A stretch of DNA of 64,000 nt from Pseudomonas putida. Lineage in GTDB: Bacteria; Pseudomonadota; Gammaproteobacteria; Pseudomonadales; Pseudomonadaceae. The position numbers and the translations under genes were made by a program. Below are positions 37,927 to 47,220 of the stretch, piece by piece. Positions within the stretch are counted from its first letter, which is position 1; every line of letters begins with the position of its first letter. Location of the stretch: assembly GCF_028682175.1 (NCBI RefSeq), contig NZ_JANHKS010000009.1, positions 94,609 to 158,608 on the forward strand, read 5' to 3'. Under the pieces are notes generated by a model, which saw only the letters and a list, made by a program, of their open reading frames with translations, was not told the origin of the DNA and made no database searches.

Positions 37927-38889
37927 ATGCTGCAGAACATTCCCACCCATGTCATTGCTGGGCCTTTGGGTGCAGGCAAGACCAGCCTCATCAAGCACCT
38001 GCTTTCGCTCAAGCCAGCGGGTGAGCGCTGGGCCATTCTGATCAACGAATTCGGTCAGATCGGCCTGGACGCTGCGCTGCTCAGCACGGCCGAGGATGGT
38101 ATCGCACTTGGCGAAGTGGCTGGTGGTTGCCTGTGCTGCGTCAATGGCGCGCCGTTCCAGATCGGCCTGGGGCGCCTTTTGCGCAAGGCAAAGCCTGACC
38201 GGCTGTTCATCGAGCCGTCCGGGCTGGGTCACCCGGTGCAACTGATGGCGCAACTGAAAGACGCGCCGTGGGCAGGCGTGCTGGCGGTGCAGCCTTGCGT
38301 CATGGTGCTCGATGCACTGGCGCTGGTCCAGGGCAAGCCGTTGCCCGCAACCCAGCACGATGCGATGACGGACGCCGGGCTGCTGGTGCTGAACAAGTCG
38401 GCGGGGCTGGACGCAGCGGCTCGACAGGCAATCATCCACTCGCTGCCTGATCGCCCTGTGGTCTGGACCGAGTCGGGCGTCGTTGCGCTGGATCAACTGC
38501 CCGGTATCGACGTGCGTGCGCGGGAGGGTGTGGATAACTTCGTTGCGCCCAGGACCCTGGCGCAGATGCCGGCCGTCTGGACCGACCCGATGACGCCGAT
38601 CTGCCTGAGCCAGGCGCAGCCCGAGGGTTGGAGCATCGGCTGGCGTTGGCATCCGGATCGGGTGTTCGACGCAGGCAAAGTGCGCGAATGGCTGCAAAGC
38701 CTTGGCTGGCGCCGCGCCAAGCTGGTTATCCACAGTCAGGATGGGTGGGTGTCGGGCAACGGGCTCGATGGCAGCGACATCCAGTGGGCGCCCAGTGAGT
38801 GGCGCAAGGATTCGCGGTTGGAGTTGATCTTTGCCGAGCCGCAGGATGAGGCGCAGTTGAGCGAGCGATTGACCGGTTGCAGGGTCTAG
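37927..38889 (+). CDS. CobW/COG0523-family GTPase
   Basis: 320 aa from the ATG at 37927; the frame is open far upstream through the opposite gene and a REP, which is rejected. P-loop IAGPLGAGKTSL (residues 9-20), CLCC metal motif near residue 65 and LLVLNKSAG as G4-like segment identify COG0523. It is shorter than zigA and lacks its long C-terminal insert. The metal served is unknown; being near zigA suggests zinc. Two DnaA-box words lie in it (38529, 38726). Confidence 0.8.
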   Translation: MLQNIPTHVIAGPLGAGKTSLIKHLLSLKPAGERWAILINEFGQIGLDAALLSTAEDGIALGEVAGGCLCCVNGAPFQIGLGRLLRKAKPDRLFIEPSGLGHPVQLMAQLKDAPWAGVLAVQPCVMVLDALALVQGKPLPATQHDAMTDAGLLVLNKSAGLDAAARQAIIHSLPDRPVVWTESGVVALDQLPGIDVRAREGVDNFVAPRTLAQMPAVWTDPMTPICLSQAQPEGWSIGWRWHPDRVFDAGKVREWLQSLGWRRAKLVIHSQDGWVSGNGLDGSDIQWAPSEWRKDSRLELIFAEPQDEAQLSERLTGCRV

Positions 38890-38896
38890 AGGCCGC

Positions 38897-39289
38897 TCAC
38901 TGCTTCCACTTGTTGTGTTCCTGGCGCCACTCGTTGAGCTGGATGATTTCCGCGGTCGGCTTGGGATTCTTGATTTCGAACGGGTAGGGCGCCAGTTCGA
39001 TCTGGGCGGTGTGCTTGCCGAACATGGTGATGGTGCCGGGGTGGCGTTGCTCGCCCGTCACGGTGAACTCGAAGTTGTACACCCGGGCCAGGCGTTTGCG
39101 GCCCTCGTTGTCGCGCTTGAAGGTGATACGACGCAGGGCGACGTTGCCATCGAGCAATTCGATGTCGAGCTTGGCACAGTGCTGTTTCACGCGCTCAAGG
39201 GCACGTTCGCGCAGGCCATGGGAATGCCACAGCCAGGCGCCAGCGGTTGCCAGCAGCATCAGGACGAAAATGTTGCCCAGGGTCAGCAT
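38897..39289 (-). CDS. DUF3301 family membrane-anchored protein
   Basis: 130 aa with one N-terminal membrane helix (residues 3-20) and a small domain containing HGLRERALERVKQHCAKLDIELLDGNVALRRI in adjoining stretches, as in DUF3301. Widely conserved in gamma-proteobacteria; function unknown. Convergent with the COG0523 gene by 8 bp, divergent from pdxY. Confidence 0.8.
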   Translation of the reverse strand: MLTLGNIFVLMLLATAGAWLWHSHGLRERALERVKQHCAKLDIELLDGNVALRRITFKRDNEGRKRLARVYNFEFTVTGEQRHPGTITMFGKHTAQIELAPYPFEIKNPKPTAEIIQLNEWRQEHNKWKQ

Positions 39290-39423
39290 GGAAAGAGAGC
39301 TCCAACGGAAGATGTTCAGCTTAACTGCCTCAGGTCACCGACAGCCATAGTCCGGTCGTTTAATTTCGCTTCACTTCGTCCGGCTTCACTACTAAGGTGC
39401 TTTCCCGGCTTCAGGAACCTGTC

Positions 39424-40296
39424 ATGAAACGTTCGCCTCATTTACTCGCCATCCAGTCTCACGTGGTCTTCGGACATGCTGGCAACAGCGCTGCGGTATT
39501 TCCCATGCAGCGGATCGGCATCAATGTCTGGCCGCTCAACACCGTGCAGTTCTCCAACCACACTCAGTATGGACACTGGGCGGGCGAAGTGTTGGCGCCG
39601 CAGCAAATTCCTGCGCTGGTCGAAGGGATCGCGGCCATCGGCGAGCTGGGCAATTGCGATGCGGTATTGTCGGGCTATCTGGGTAGCGCGGCGCAGGGGC
39701 GGGCGATTCTGACGGCAGTGGCGCAGATCAAGCGCGCCAACCCCCGTGCGTTGTACCTGTGTGATCCGGTCATGGGGCACCCCGAGAAAGGCTGCATCGT
39801 GCCCCAGGAAGTCAGTGATTTCCTGCTGCAGGAAGCGGCGGCGGTGGCGGATTTCCTTTGCCCGAACCAGTTGGAACTGGACAGCTTTTCAGGGCGCAAG
39901 CCAAGCTCCTTGATGGATTGCCTAGCCATGGCCCGCGCATTGTTGGCCCGGGGGCCGAAGGCCATCGTGGTCAAGCACCTGGATTACCCCGGAAAACCTG
40001 CCGACGGCTTTGAAATGCTGCTGGTGACCGAGCACGAAAGCTGGCACCTGCGCAGGCCGCTGCTGGCCTTCCCGCGCCAGCCAGTGGGCGTGGGCGACCT
40101 GACTTCGGGGCTGTTCCTGTCGAGGGTGTTGCTGGGGGATGATTTGCGCAGCGCCTTCGAATACACGGCCTCGGCGGTGCATGAGGTGCTGCTGGAGACC
40201 CAGGCGTGCGGCAGTTACGAGCTGGAACTGGTACGCGCCCAGGACCGGATCGCGCATCCGCGCGTGAAGTTCGAGGCGGTTCGGCTGGGCGCTTGA
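39424..40296 (+). CDS. pdxY: Pyridoxal kinase
   Basis: 290 aa from the ATG at 39424. [26 protein letters not shown] and the [12 protein letters not shown] segment are hallmark PdxY stretches; the ribokinase-fold end is [13 protein letters not shown], with the catalytic Asp. It phosphorylates pyridoxal to PLP in vitamin B6 salvage. Single gene followed by a REP. Confidence 0.92.
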   Translation: MKRSPHLLAIQSHVVFGHAGNSAAVFPMQRIGINVWPLNTVQFSNHTQYGHWAGEVLAPQQIPALVEGIAAIGELGNCDAVLSGYLGSAAQGRAILTAVAQIKRANPRALYLCDPVMGHPEKGCIVPQEVSDFLLQEAAAVADFLCPNQLELDSFSGRKPSSLMDCLAMARALLARGPKAIVVKHLDYPGKPADGFEMLLVTEHESWHLRRPLLAFPRQPVGVGDLTSGLFLSRVLLGDDLRSAFEYTASAVHEVLLETQACGSYELELVRAQDRIAHPRVKFEAVRLGA

Positions 40297-40306
40297 CGAA
40301 GATCCC

Positions 40307-40394
40307 GTAGCAGCACGGCTTGCCGGCGGGGGCGGTGTGTCAGGTTATGCATATTTGTCTGACACACCGCCCCGCCGGCAAGCCGTGCTGCTAC
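40307..40394. repeat. REP pair (REPIN-like), GTAGCAG family with TGTCAG spacer
   Basis: Almost the same 88-bp element as at 31837: GTAGCAGCACGGCTTGCCGG arms and a central GTGTCAG...GCATATTTGTCTGACAC hairpin. Between convergent pdxY and the thioesterase gene. Confidence 0.9.
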
Positions 40395-40412
40395 GGATAG
40401 TGTGGCGTCAGA

Positions 40413-40898
40413 TCAGACGCCATCCTCACGGATTTCGCGGTAGCGCTTTTCCAGTTCCTGGCGGATCTGGCGGCGTTGCTGGGCCTGGACGTAGCGGCGC
40501 TTGCCCTCGCTGGTCTCGGGCACCAGAGGCGGCACGCTCACCGGCTTGCGCTGGTCATCCACGGCCACCATGGTGAAGAAGCAGCTGTTGGAGTGACGCA
40601 CCGAGCGCTCGCGGATGTTCTCGGTCACGACCTTGATCCCGACTTCCATCGAGGTGTTGCCGGTGTAGTTCACCGAGGCGAGAAAGGTCACCAGCTCGCC
40701 GACATGCACCGGCTCGCGGAAAATCACCTGATCCACCGACAGCGTCACGACATAACGGCCGGCGTAACGGGCCGCGCAGGCGTAAGCCACTTCGTCGAGG
40801 TATTTGAGCAGGGTGCCGCCGTGCACGTTGCCAGAGAAGTTGGCCATGTCCGGGGTCATCAATACAGTCATCGACAGCTGGGCGTTTCCGGGTTCCAT
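40413..40898 (-). CDS. Acyl-CoA thioesterase (hotdog fold, YciA/BACH type)
   Basis: 161 aa from the ATG at 40898. TPDMANFSGNVHGGTLLKYLDEVAY carries the catalytic Asn/His/Asp region of BACH-type hotdog thioesterases. The tail (from residue 120) is basic and Arg/Gln-rich. It hydrolyses acyl-CoAs; the chain length is unknown. An in-frame extension to 40988 has no ribosome site. Confidence 0.88.
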   Translation of the reverse strand: MEPGNAQLSMTVLMTPDMANFSGNVHGGTLLKYLDEVAYACAARYAGRYVVTLSVDQVIFREPVHVGELVTFLASVNYTGNTSMEVGIKVVTENIRERSVRHSNSCFFTMVAVDDQRKPVSVPPLVPETSEGKRRYVQAQQRRQIRQELEKRYREIREDGV

Positions 40899-41208
40899 AG
40901 CGTGCTCACGGTCAATTGAGTCAAGTTGGCACCTTGGACGGTGCTCGGGTGTGGATTGGCAATCAAAGCCAACGTTATCGGGACGCAAACCGCCGCGTCG
41001 TCGTCACGCTTGAAGCCTATCTGTTTCTATATATTGCACCGGCTTTATCGGCTTTTGTGCGGTGTTAACCTGCAAAAACCCTTGGATGGGGTAATTCCTG
41101 CGTTCCTGTCAGATTAAACCGACACCGTTGGCGGCTTTTCGCACAGCAGTCGCTTCTCTATCGAGGCGAGAACGCGCATACCATTGCTAGTGACAAGGAG
41201 CCGCGCCC
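40899..41208. other. Divergent intergenic region
   Basis: 310 bp between the thioesterase and antiporter genes. It holds an AT-rich stretch (about 41015-41060) that probably contains promoters. I see no gene, repeat or certain operator; AAGGAG at 41195-41200 is the antiporter ribosome site. Confidence 0.4.
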
Positions 41209-42972
41209 ATGCACGCCATCAGTTTCATTCAGGATCTGGCCGTCATCATGCTCGTGGCCGGGGTGGTGACGGTGCTGTTTCATCGTCTCAAACAACCGGT
41301 GGTGCTGGGCTATATCGTGGCCGGCTTCATCATCGGTCCGCACACCCCGCCGTTCGGCCTGATCCACGACGAAGACACCATCAAGACCCTGGCCGAGCTT
41401 GGAGTGATCTTCCTGATGTTCTGCCTGGGGCTCGAATTCAGCCTGCGCAAACTGTTCAAGGTCGGCGCCACGGCGTTCATTGCCGCGTTTCTCGAAATCA
41501 TGCTGATGATCTGGATCGGCTACGAGATCGGCCAGTATTTCGGCTGGAGCACCATGGATTCCCTGTTCCTGGGGGCGATCCTGGCCATTTCCTCCACGAC
41601 CATCATCGTCAAGGCCCTCAACGACCTGAAGATGAAAAACCAGCGGTTTGCCCAACTGATCTTCGGCGTGCTGATCGTCGAGGACATATTGGGTATCGGT
41701 ATCATCGCCTTGCTGTCCGGCATCGCGGTCAGCGGCACGGTCAGTTCCGGCGAAGTCTTCTCCACCGTGGGCAAGCTCTCGCTGTTCATGATTGTCGCCC
41801 TGGTCATTGGCATTCTTCTGGTGCCGCGCCTGTTGGCCTACGTGGCGCAGTTCGAAAGCAACGAGATGCTGCTCATCACCGTATTGGGCCTGTGTTTCGG
41901 CTTCTGCCTGCTGGTGGTGAAGCTGGAATACAGCATGGTGCTCGGTGCGTTCCTGATCGGCGCGATCATGGCCGAATCCCGGCAATTGATGAAAATCGAG
42001 CACCTGATCGAACCCATTCGCGACATGTTCAGCGCCATCTTCTTCGTCGCCATCGGTTTGATGATCGATCCGAAGATCCTGCTCGACTATGCCTGGCCAA
42101 TCGCAGTCATCACCGTGGCCGTGGTGCTGGGCAAGATGTTGTCCTGCGGACTGGGGGCATTCATTGCCGGTAACGACGGCAAGACTTCACTGCGGGTCGG
42201 GATGGGCCTGTCACAGATTGGCGAATTTTCTTTCATCATCGCGGCGCTGGGTATGACGTTGCAGGTCACCAGCGACTTCCTCTATCCGGTCGCGGTGGCT
42301 GTGTCGGCGATCACCACGCTGCTGACGCCTTACCTGATCCGGGCGGCCGATCCGCTCTCGCACTCCCTGGGCAATATCGTGCCTGCGCGCGTCGCCCGGG
42401 TTTTCGGCCTGTACGGGGAATGGCTGCGCAGCATCCAGCCCCAGGGGCAGGGCGCGTTGCTGGCATCGATGATTCGCAAGATTCTGCTGCAAGTGGGCGT
42501 GAACCTGGCGCTGGTGGTGGCGATCTTCTTCTGCGGCGGGTATTTCGGCGAGCGCATCGGCGAATACTTCAGCGAGTGGGTCAGTGAAGTCGGCCAGCAG
42601 AAGGCATGGGTCTGGGGCGCGTCGTTGCTGCTGTCGCTGCCGTTCCTGATCGCGGCCTATCGCAAGCTCAAGGCGCTGTCGATGCTGCTGGCAGAGATGG
42701 GGGTCAAGCCGGAAATGGCGGGGCGCCATACCGAGCGGGTGCGCCGGGTGATCGCCGAAGTGATCCCGCTGCTGTCGCTGTCGGTGCTGTTTGTGCTGAT
42801 CGCATTGCTCTCGGCGAGCATGCTGCCGACCAGCGAGTGGCTGCTGCTGATCGTGATGGTCGCGGCGGTGGTGGCCGCCGTGCTGTGGCGCTGGTTCATC
42901 CGCGTGCACACGCGCATGCAGATCGCGCTGCTGGAGACGCTGGGCAACAACCAGGAACCTTCGGAGCGCTAA
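41209..42972 (+). CDS. Monovalent cation:proton antiporter-2 (KefB/CPA2-like)
   Basis: 587 aa. About 12-13 membrane helices form the Na/H-exchanger domain: LGYIVAGFIIGPHTPP, LGVIFLMFCLGLEFSL and VEDILGIGIIALL are CPA2 signature helices. A further set of helices (residues 430-560) replaces the KTN/RCK domain of true KefB, so glutathione gating is unlikely. It probably exchanges K+ or Na+ for protons at the inner membrane. Single gene. Confidence 0.85.
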   Translation: MHAISFIQDLAVIMLVAGVVTVLFHRLKQPVVLGYIVAGFIIGPHTPPFGLIHDEDTIKTLAELGVIFLMFCLGLEFSLRKLFKVGATAFIAAFLEIMLMIWIGYEIGQYFGWSTMDSLFLGAILAISSTTIIVKALNDLKMKNQRFAQLIFGVLIVEDILGIGIIALLSGIAVSGTVSSGEVFSTVGKLSLFMIVALVIGILLVPRLLAYVAQFESNEMLLITVLGLCFGFCLLVVKLEYSMVLGAFLIGAIMAESRQLMKIEHLIEPIRDMFSAIFFVAIGLMIDPKILLDYAWPIAVITVAVVLGKMLSCGLGAFIAGNDGKTSLRVGMGLSQIGEFSFIIAALGMTLQVTSDFLYPVAVAVSAITTLLTPYLIRAADPLSHSLGNIVPARVARVFGLYGEWLRSIQPQGQGALLASMIRKILLQVGVNLALVVAIFFCGGYFGERIGEYFSEWVSEVGQQKAWVWGASLLLSLPFLIAAYRKLKALSMLLAEMGVKPEMAGRHTERVRRVIAEVIPLLSLSVLFVLIALLSASMLPTSEWLLLIVMVAAVVAAVLWRWFIRVHTRMQIALLETLGNNQEPSER

Positions 42973-43020
42973 GCTCGCAAACTTGAGCCCCGAAGGTCGA
43001 AAGGTGAGGGCAGGCGCGGC

Positions 43021-43428
43021 TCAGCTTTCCAGCCAGACGTCCCGCGCCCAGTGCCACACCGATTCCCAGCTTTCTTCGGTGACCAGCTCTTCTTCGCCGG
43101 ACCACAGCACCACGGTGCCGTCTTCCTCGACGCAGTAGTAGTCGTCACCGTCCTGGCAGATCGGGATCAGGTCGCGGGGCACGCCTGCGTCCCAGGCGTT
43201 GGCCGCCACTTCCGGCAGGTAGGTGTGCGAGCCGGGGTCGGTGACCGTGACCGGCTCCAGGCTGCCGTATACCACGTCGCTGACCGTCAGCAGAAATTCC
43301 TTGAACACGAAAGGAATGTTGATGAACAGCTCTTCTTCGATTTCGACCAGCTGATCTTCGTCCGGCAGCTCAAGCGGGACGGGAACCGGCTCATTGGCTT
43401 CACGGAGTTGTTCGATGACTTCTTCCAC
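43021..43428 (-). CDS. SMI1/KNR4 (SUKH) family protein
   Basis: 135 aa, very acidic. LPDEDQLVEIEEELFINIPFVFKEFLL in adjoining stretches, and the later YYCVEEDGTVVLW, match the SUKH/SMI1-KNR4 fold. Many family members are toxin immunity proteins, but no toxin gene is adjacent and this one sits among conserved core genes, so a housekeeping role is more likely. Function unknown. Confidence 0.75.
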   Translation of the reverse strand: MEEVIEQLREANEPVPVPLELPDEDQLVEIEEELFINIPFVFKEFLLTVSDVVYGSLEPVTVTDPGSHTYLPEVAANAWDAGVPRDLIPICQDGDDYYCVEEDGTVVLWSGEEELVTEESWESVWHWARDVWLES

Positions 43429-43509
43429 GACGTGGATCCTCTAACAAATTGCGCGGGTTATACAGTAGCTTAAAGACATCACCAAATTAATCGCAGAACT
43501 CAAAAAAGC

Positions 43510-43537
43510 AAAACCCCGAAACGAGTTCGGGGTTTTT
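43510..43537 (-). terminator. Intrinsic terminator
   Basis: AAAACCCCGAA and TTCGGGGTTTT around ACGAG, with T tracts on both strands; 24 bp past the Tim44-like gene stop on the minus strand. Confidence 0.88.
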
Positions 43538-43560
43538 GACTAGAGCGATGCCGCAGAGTT

Positions 43561-44412
43561 TCAGCCGTTCTGGCGAATACCTGCCACCAGCCAAGGCTGG
43601 TTCTCGCCCGGGGCGCGTTCCATGTTCCAGCTTTCGCTGAACACTTCACCCTGGTCGAAACGCGAAGTCTTCGAGACGCCGCTGAAGGTCAGCGTGGCAA
43701 TGGTCTTGTCGGCGCGATCGTCGACACCTTCCAGTTGCACGCTCAGGTTGTCGATGTAGGTCGACTGGAAGCCGTCGCCCAGGTCGGCACGTTCCTTTTT
43801 CAGGAACTGCAGCATTTGCGGGGTCACGAACTCGGCGATCTTGTCCATCTCGTTCGCGTCCCAGTGCTGCTGCAGCGACTGGAAGTGATTGCGTGCGGCT
43901 TCAATGAAGCGCTCTTCGTTGAACCAGGCTGGTGCGTTGATCACCGGACGGGCCGACGCGGCAGGCGAACCGCCGAACATCGAGTTGGTGTTCTGCGCAG
44001 GCTGCTCGATGGTTTCACGCTGGTACGGAGCACCGGCTGGAGCCATGTGTGGCTGCTGTTTGCGACGACGGGCCGCGATGAAGCGGAAGATCACGAAGGC
44101 GATGACCGCCATGATCAGGATGTCGAAGAACTGCATGCCCTGGAAACCGCCGCCCATGAACATGGAGGCCAGCAGGCCACCGGCAGCGATACCGGCCAAT
44201 GGACCCAGCCATTTGGAAGCACCGCCTGCCGCAGGCGCAGGGCGACCGGCGGCGTTAGGTGCTGCGGCTGGAGCGGATGGTGCTGTCTGACGCGCCTGGT
44301 GGCTAGGCGCCGAGCCCATGCTCTTGCCGCCACCGAAACGCGCGGCGTTGGCATCCAGACTCATGGTGAGCCCGATGACCAGCGCCAAGGCGATGCTTAG
44401 AAAACGTTGCAT
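43561..44412 (-). CDS. Tim44-like domain membrane protein
   Basis: 283 aa from the ATG at 44412. The signal/anchor MQRFLSIALALVIGLTMSLD is followed by an Ala/Pro-rich segment, a Gly-rich membrane segment (GPLAGIAAGGLLASMFMGGG), a second helix (ILIMAVIAFVIFRFIAAR), and a C-terminal Tim44 domain (FIEAARNHFQSLQQHWDANE; WLVAGIRQ end). Function in bacteria is unknown. It lies next to uvrD as in other pseudomonads, to my recollection. Confidence 0.82.
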   Translation of the reverse strand: MQRFLSIALALVIGLTMSLDANAARFGGGKSMGSAPSHQARQTAPSAPAAAPNAAGRPAPAAGGASKWLGPLAGIAAGGLLASMFMGGGFQGMQFFDILIMAVIAFVIFRFIAARRRKQQPHMAPAGAPYQRETIEQPAQNTNSMFGGSPAASARPVINAPAWFNEERFIEAARNHFQSLQQHWDANEMDKIAEFVTPQMLQFLKKERADLGDGFQSTYIDNLSVQLEGVDDRADKTIATLTFSGVSKTSRFDQGEVFSESWNMERAPGENQPWLVAGIRQNG

Positions 44413-44722
44413 ATAGGGAATTCCCGTTTGTGGATTGCACGCGCGCCATATTGAACAGGACAAATGTGTCTGACCAGCGACCATATGTTTCTGGCTTTTG
44501 CGTGGATCTCAATAGAGCCCGTACTACTTGGGTCGTAGGGCAGTTGAGAAAGTTCTGTAGGAAAGATGGGGGCGCAACGTAGGAATGCAAGTGGACCCTG
44601 TAGGAGCGCGCTTGCCCGCGATTGCGGTGTGTCTGAATCCGATGTGGGTCTGATACACCGCCGTCGTCCGAATGCGGCCCAGACCAAGCGCGCTCCTACA
44701 GAGGTCCGGCGTCAGACCGGAA
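44413..44722. other. Intergenic region with REPIN
   Basis: 310 bp after uvrD and before the Tim44-like gene, both on the minus strand. It contains the REPIN at 44599-44700 and the Tim44 gene's leader and likely promoter; no gene seen. Confidence 0.45.
44599..44700. repeat. REPIN, GTAGGAGCGCGCTTG subfamily
   Basis: TGTAGGAGCGCGCTTG and CAAGCGCGCTCCTACA are exact complements 102 bp apart; the spacer again carries TGTCTGA/TCTGATACA-like pairs. A variant of the GTAGGAGTGAGCTTGC family. Confidence 0.85.
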
Positions 44723-46909
44723 TCAAACCGGCTCCAGCTTCGCGTAGCCCAGCATCAGCCACTTGCTGCCTTCGGCGAAGTTCACCTGGACCCGCGCCTG
44801 GGCGCCCGAGCCTTCGAAGTTGAGGATCACGCCTTCGCCGAACACCGCGTGCTGCACGCGCTGGCCGAGGGAGAACTGGCTCTGGGGGATGCCTTCGCCG
44901 TCGAACAGCCGGCTGGGCGCCATGGTCTTGGAGCCGCCGAACGGGCGCGAGACGCTGTTGGACAGGCGCACTTCCTGAATCAGATTCGGTGGAACCTCGC
45001 GTACGAAGCGCGACACCTTGTTGTAGGTCTCGCTGCCGTACAGGCGTCGGGTTTCGGCGTAGGTCAGCACCAGGTGCTGCATCGCGCGGGTGATGCCGAC
45101 GTAGGCCAGGCGGCGTTCTTCTTCAAGACGGCCGGGCTCTTCCAGGCTCATCTTGTGCGGGAACAGGCCTTCTTCCATGCCGACCAGGAACACGTAAGGG
45201 AACTCCAGGCCCTTGGCGCTGTGCAGCGTCATCAGTTGGATGCTGTCTTCGTGTTCATCGGCCTGGGTATCGCCGGCTTCCAGCGATGCGTGGCCGAGGA
45301 ATGCGGCCAGCGGCGTCAGGTCTTCCTCGCCCTCGCTGGTTTCGAACGCGCGGGCGGCGCTGACCAGTTCCTCAAGGTTTTCTACCCGAGCCTGGCCCTT
45401 CTCGCCTTTCTCTTCCTGATGATAGGTGATCAGACCCGACTGCTCGATGACGGTCTGGGTCATCAGGTGCAGCGGCATGTCCATGACCTTGGCCGAGAGG
45501 TTCTCGATCAGCTCGATAAAGGCGCCCAGCGCACTGGCGGCGCGCCCGGTGACTCCTTTGTTGGCCACCAGCAGGCGCACCGATTCCCACATCGACACGT
45601 CGGCGTGGCGGGCGTGCTCGCGGATCGCCTCGACGGTCTTCTCGCCGATGCCTCGCGGCGGCACGTTGATCACGCGCTCAAGGGCCGAATCGTTGCCACG
45701 GCCATCGAGCAGGCGCAGATAGGCCATGGCGTTCTTGATCTCGGCGCGCTCGAAGAAGCGCTGGCCGCCATAGATACGGTAGGGGATGCGCTCGCGCAGC
45801 AAGGCCTCTTCCAGCACCCGGGACTGGGCGTTGGAGCGGTAGAGAATGGCGATATCGCTGCGCGACATGCCGGTCTTGATCGCGCTTTCGATGGTCTCGA
45901 CCACGTAGCGCGCTTCGTCGTGTTCGTTGAACGCGGCGTACAGGCTGATCAACTCGCCGTCGCCGACGTCGGTCCACAGCTCCTTGCCCAAGCGGCCGCT
46001 GTTGTTGACGATCAGCCCGTTGGCGGCTTTCAGGATGCTGGCCGTGGAGCGATAGTTCTGCTCCAGGCGTATGGTTTCGGTGTCCGGGAAGTCGTCGGAA
46101 TACTGATGAATATTCTCGATCTTCGCGCCGCGCCAGCCGTAAATCGACTGGTCGTCGTCGCCGACCACCATCAGACTGTCGCCGCCCTTGGCCAGCAGGC
46201 GCAACCAGGCGTACTGCACGGCGTTGGTGTCCTGGAATTCGTCCACCAGGATGTGACGGAAGCGGCGCTGGTAGTGCTCCAGCAGGCCCGGATTGTCGCG
46301 CCACAGGTCCAGCGCGCGCAGCAGCAGTTCCGAGAAGTCGATGACGCTGGCGCGCTGGCAAGCCGCCTCGTACGCCTCGTAGATCGCCTTCATGGTGCCC
46401 AGGAACATGTCGCCGGCGGCCTGGATATGCTTGGGCCGCAGGCCTTCGTCTTTCTGACCGTTGATGAACCACTGGGCCTGACGCGCAGGCCATTTCTGCT
46501 CGTCCAGGCCCATCTCGCGGATCACGCGCTTGACCAGCCGCTGCTGGTCGTCGCTGTCCAGGATCTGGAAATTCTGGTTCAGCCCCGCTTCCTGCCAGTG
46601 CGCCCGCAGCAGGCGGTGCGCCAGGCCGTGGAACGTGCCGACCCACATGCCCGCCGGGCTGATGCCCATCAGTTGCTCGATGCGATGACGCATCTCGGCG
46701 GCGGCCTTGTTGGTGAACGTCACCGACAGGACCGAGTGCGGCGAGGCGTTCTCGACCTGCATCAGCCAGGCGATGCGGTGCACGAGCACACGGGTTTTGC
46801 CGGAACCAGCGCCGGCCAGGACCAACTGACGACCCACGGAGGCGGCGACCGCCTGGCGTTGGGCATCGTTGAGGGAATTGAGCAGGAGGGAGAGGTCATC
46901 AGTATGCAT
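44723..46909 (-). CDS. uvrD: DNA helicase II
   Basis: 728 aa, the usual UvrD length. Walker A GAGSGKTRVLVHRIAWL, motif Ia SVTFTNKAAAEMRHRI, motif II VDEFQDTNAVQY, motif III VGDDDQSIYGWRGA, motif IV LEQNYRSTASIL, motif V LMTLHSAKGLEFPYVF and motif VI VGITRAMQHL are all present. It unwinds DNA in nucleotide excision and mismatch repair. Monocistronic; a REPIN precedes it. Confidence 0.96.
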   Translation of the reverse strand: MHTDDLSLLLNSLNDAQRQAVAASVGRQLVLAGAGSGKTRVLVHRIAWLMQVENASPHSVLSVTFTNKAAAEMRHRIEQLMGISPAGMWVGTFHGLAHRLLRAHWQEAGLNQNFQILDSDDQQRLVKRVIREMGLDEQKWPARQAQWFINGQKDEGLRPKHIQAAGDMFLGTMKAIYEAYEAACQRASVIDFSELLLRALDLWRDNPGLLEHYQRRFRHILVDEFQDTNAVQYAWLRLLAKGGDSLMVVGDDDQSIYGWRGAKIENIHQYSDDFPDTETIRLEQNYRSTASILKAANGLIVNNSGRLGKELWTDVGDGELISLYAAFNEHDEARYVVETIESAIKTGMSRSDIAILYRSNAQSRVLEEALLRERIPYRIYGGQRFFERAEIKNAMAYLRLLDGRGNDSALERVINVPPRGIGEKTVEAIREHARHADVSMWESVRLLVANKGVTGRAASALGAFIELIENLSAKVMDMPLHLMTQTVIEQSGLITYHQEEKGEKGQARVENLEELVSAARAFETSEGEEDLTPLAAFLGHASLEAGDTQADEHEDSIQLMTLHSAKGLEFPYVFLVGMEEGLFPHKMSLEEPGRLEEERRLAYVGITRAMQHLVLTYAETRRLYGSETYNKVSRFVREVPPNLIQEVRLSNSVSRPFGGSKTMAPSRLFDGEGIPQSQFSLGQRVQHAVFGEGVILNFEGSGAQARVQVNFAEGSKWLMLGYAKLEPV

Positions 46910-47220
46910 CGGCGCATTCTAGGGTGCGGCGGGGATGGCGGGCAAACTCTAACGCCGGTCGGTCGAGAACATCACATTGAAAACCTGTAGGAGTGAGCTT
47001 GCTCGCGATAGCGTTCTGACAGGCGCAACTGATGTGGTGCCTGAAATGCCGTCATCGCGAGCAAGCTCACTCCTACAGGCCCGCAGCGTTCTTGGTGTCA
47101 AGTTGCGGTCCGTGGCGGCCCCCGGCCATTCATGCAATTTATTTTTCTGACTGTATGGTCCGTGCGGTGGCTTGTGTATGCTCCGCTGACGTTCAAGGCC
47201 CACTAATTACAAGAATTGCC
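46910..47220. other. Divergent intergenic region with REPIN
   Basis: 311 bp between uvrD and the EAL gene. It contains the REPIN at 46986-47077 and both promoters; no LexA box or other clear operator found. Confidence 0.45.
46986..47077. repeat. REPIN, GTAGGAGTGAGCTTGCTCGCGAT family
   Basis: TGTAGGAGTGAGCTTGCTCG arms around about 45 bp. Unusually it lies upstream of both divergent genes, between uvrD and the EAL gene. Confidence 0.9.

Noticed and set aside
43021..43428. Toxin-immunity pair
   Set aside because: Only the SMI1/KNR4 half is present; neighbours are core genes.
44672..46990. Long plus-strand open frame opposite uvrD
   Set aside because: Antisense shadow in high-GC DNA; composition is unlike a real protein, and uvrD has every helicase motif.
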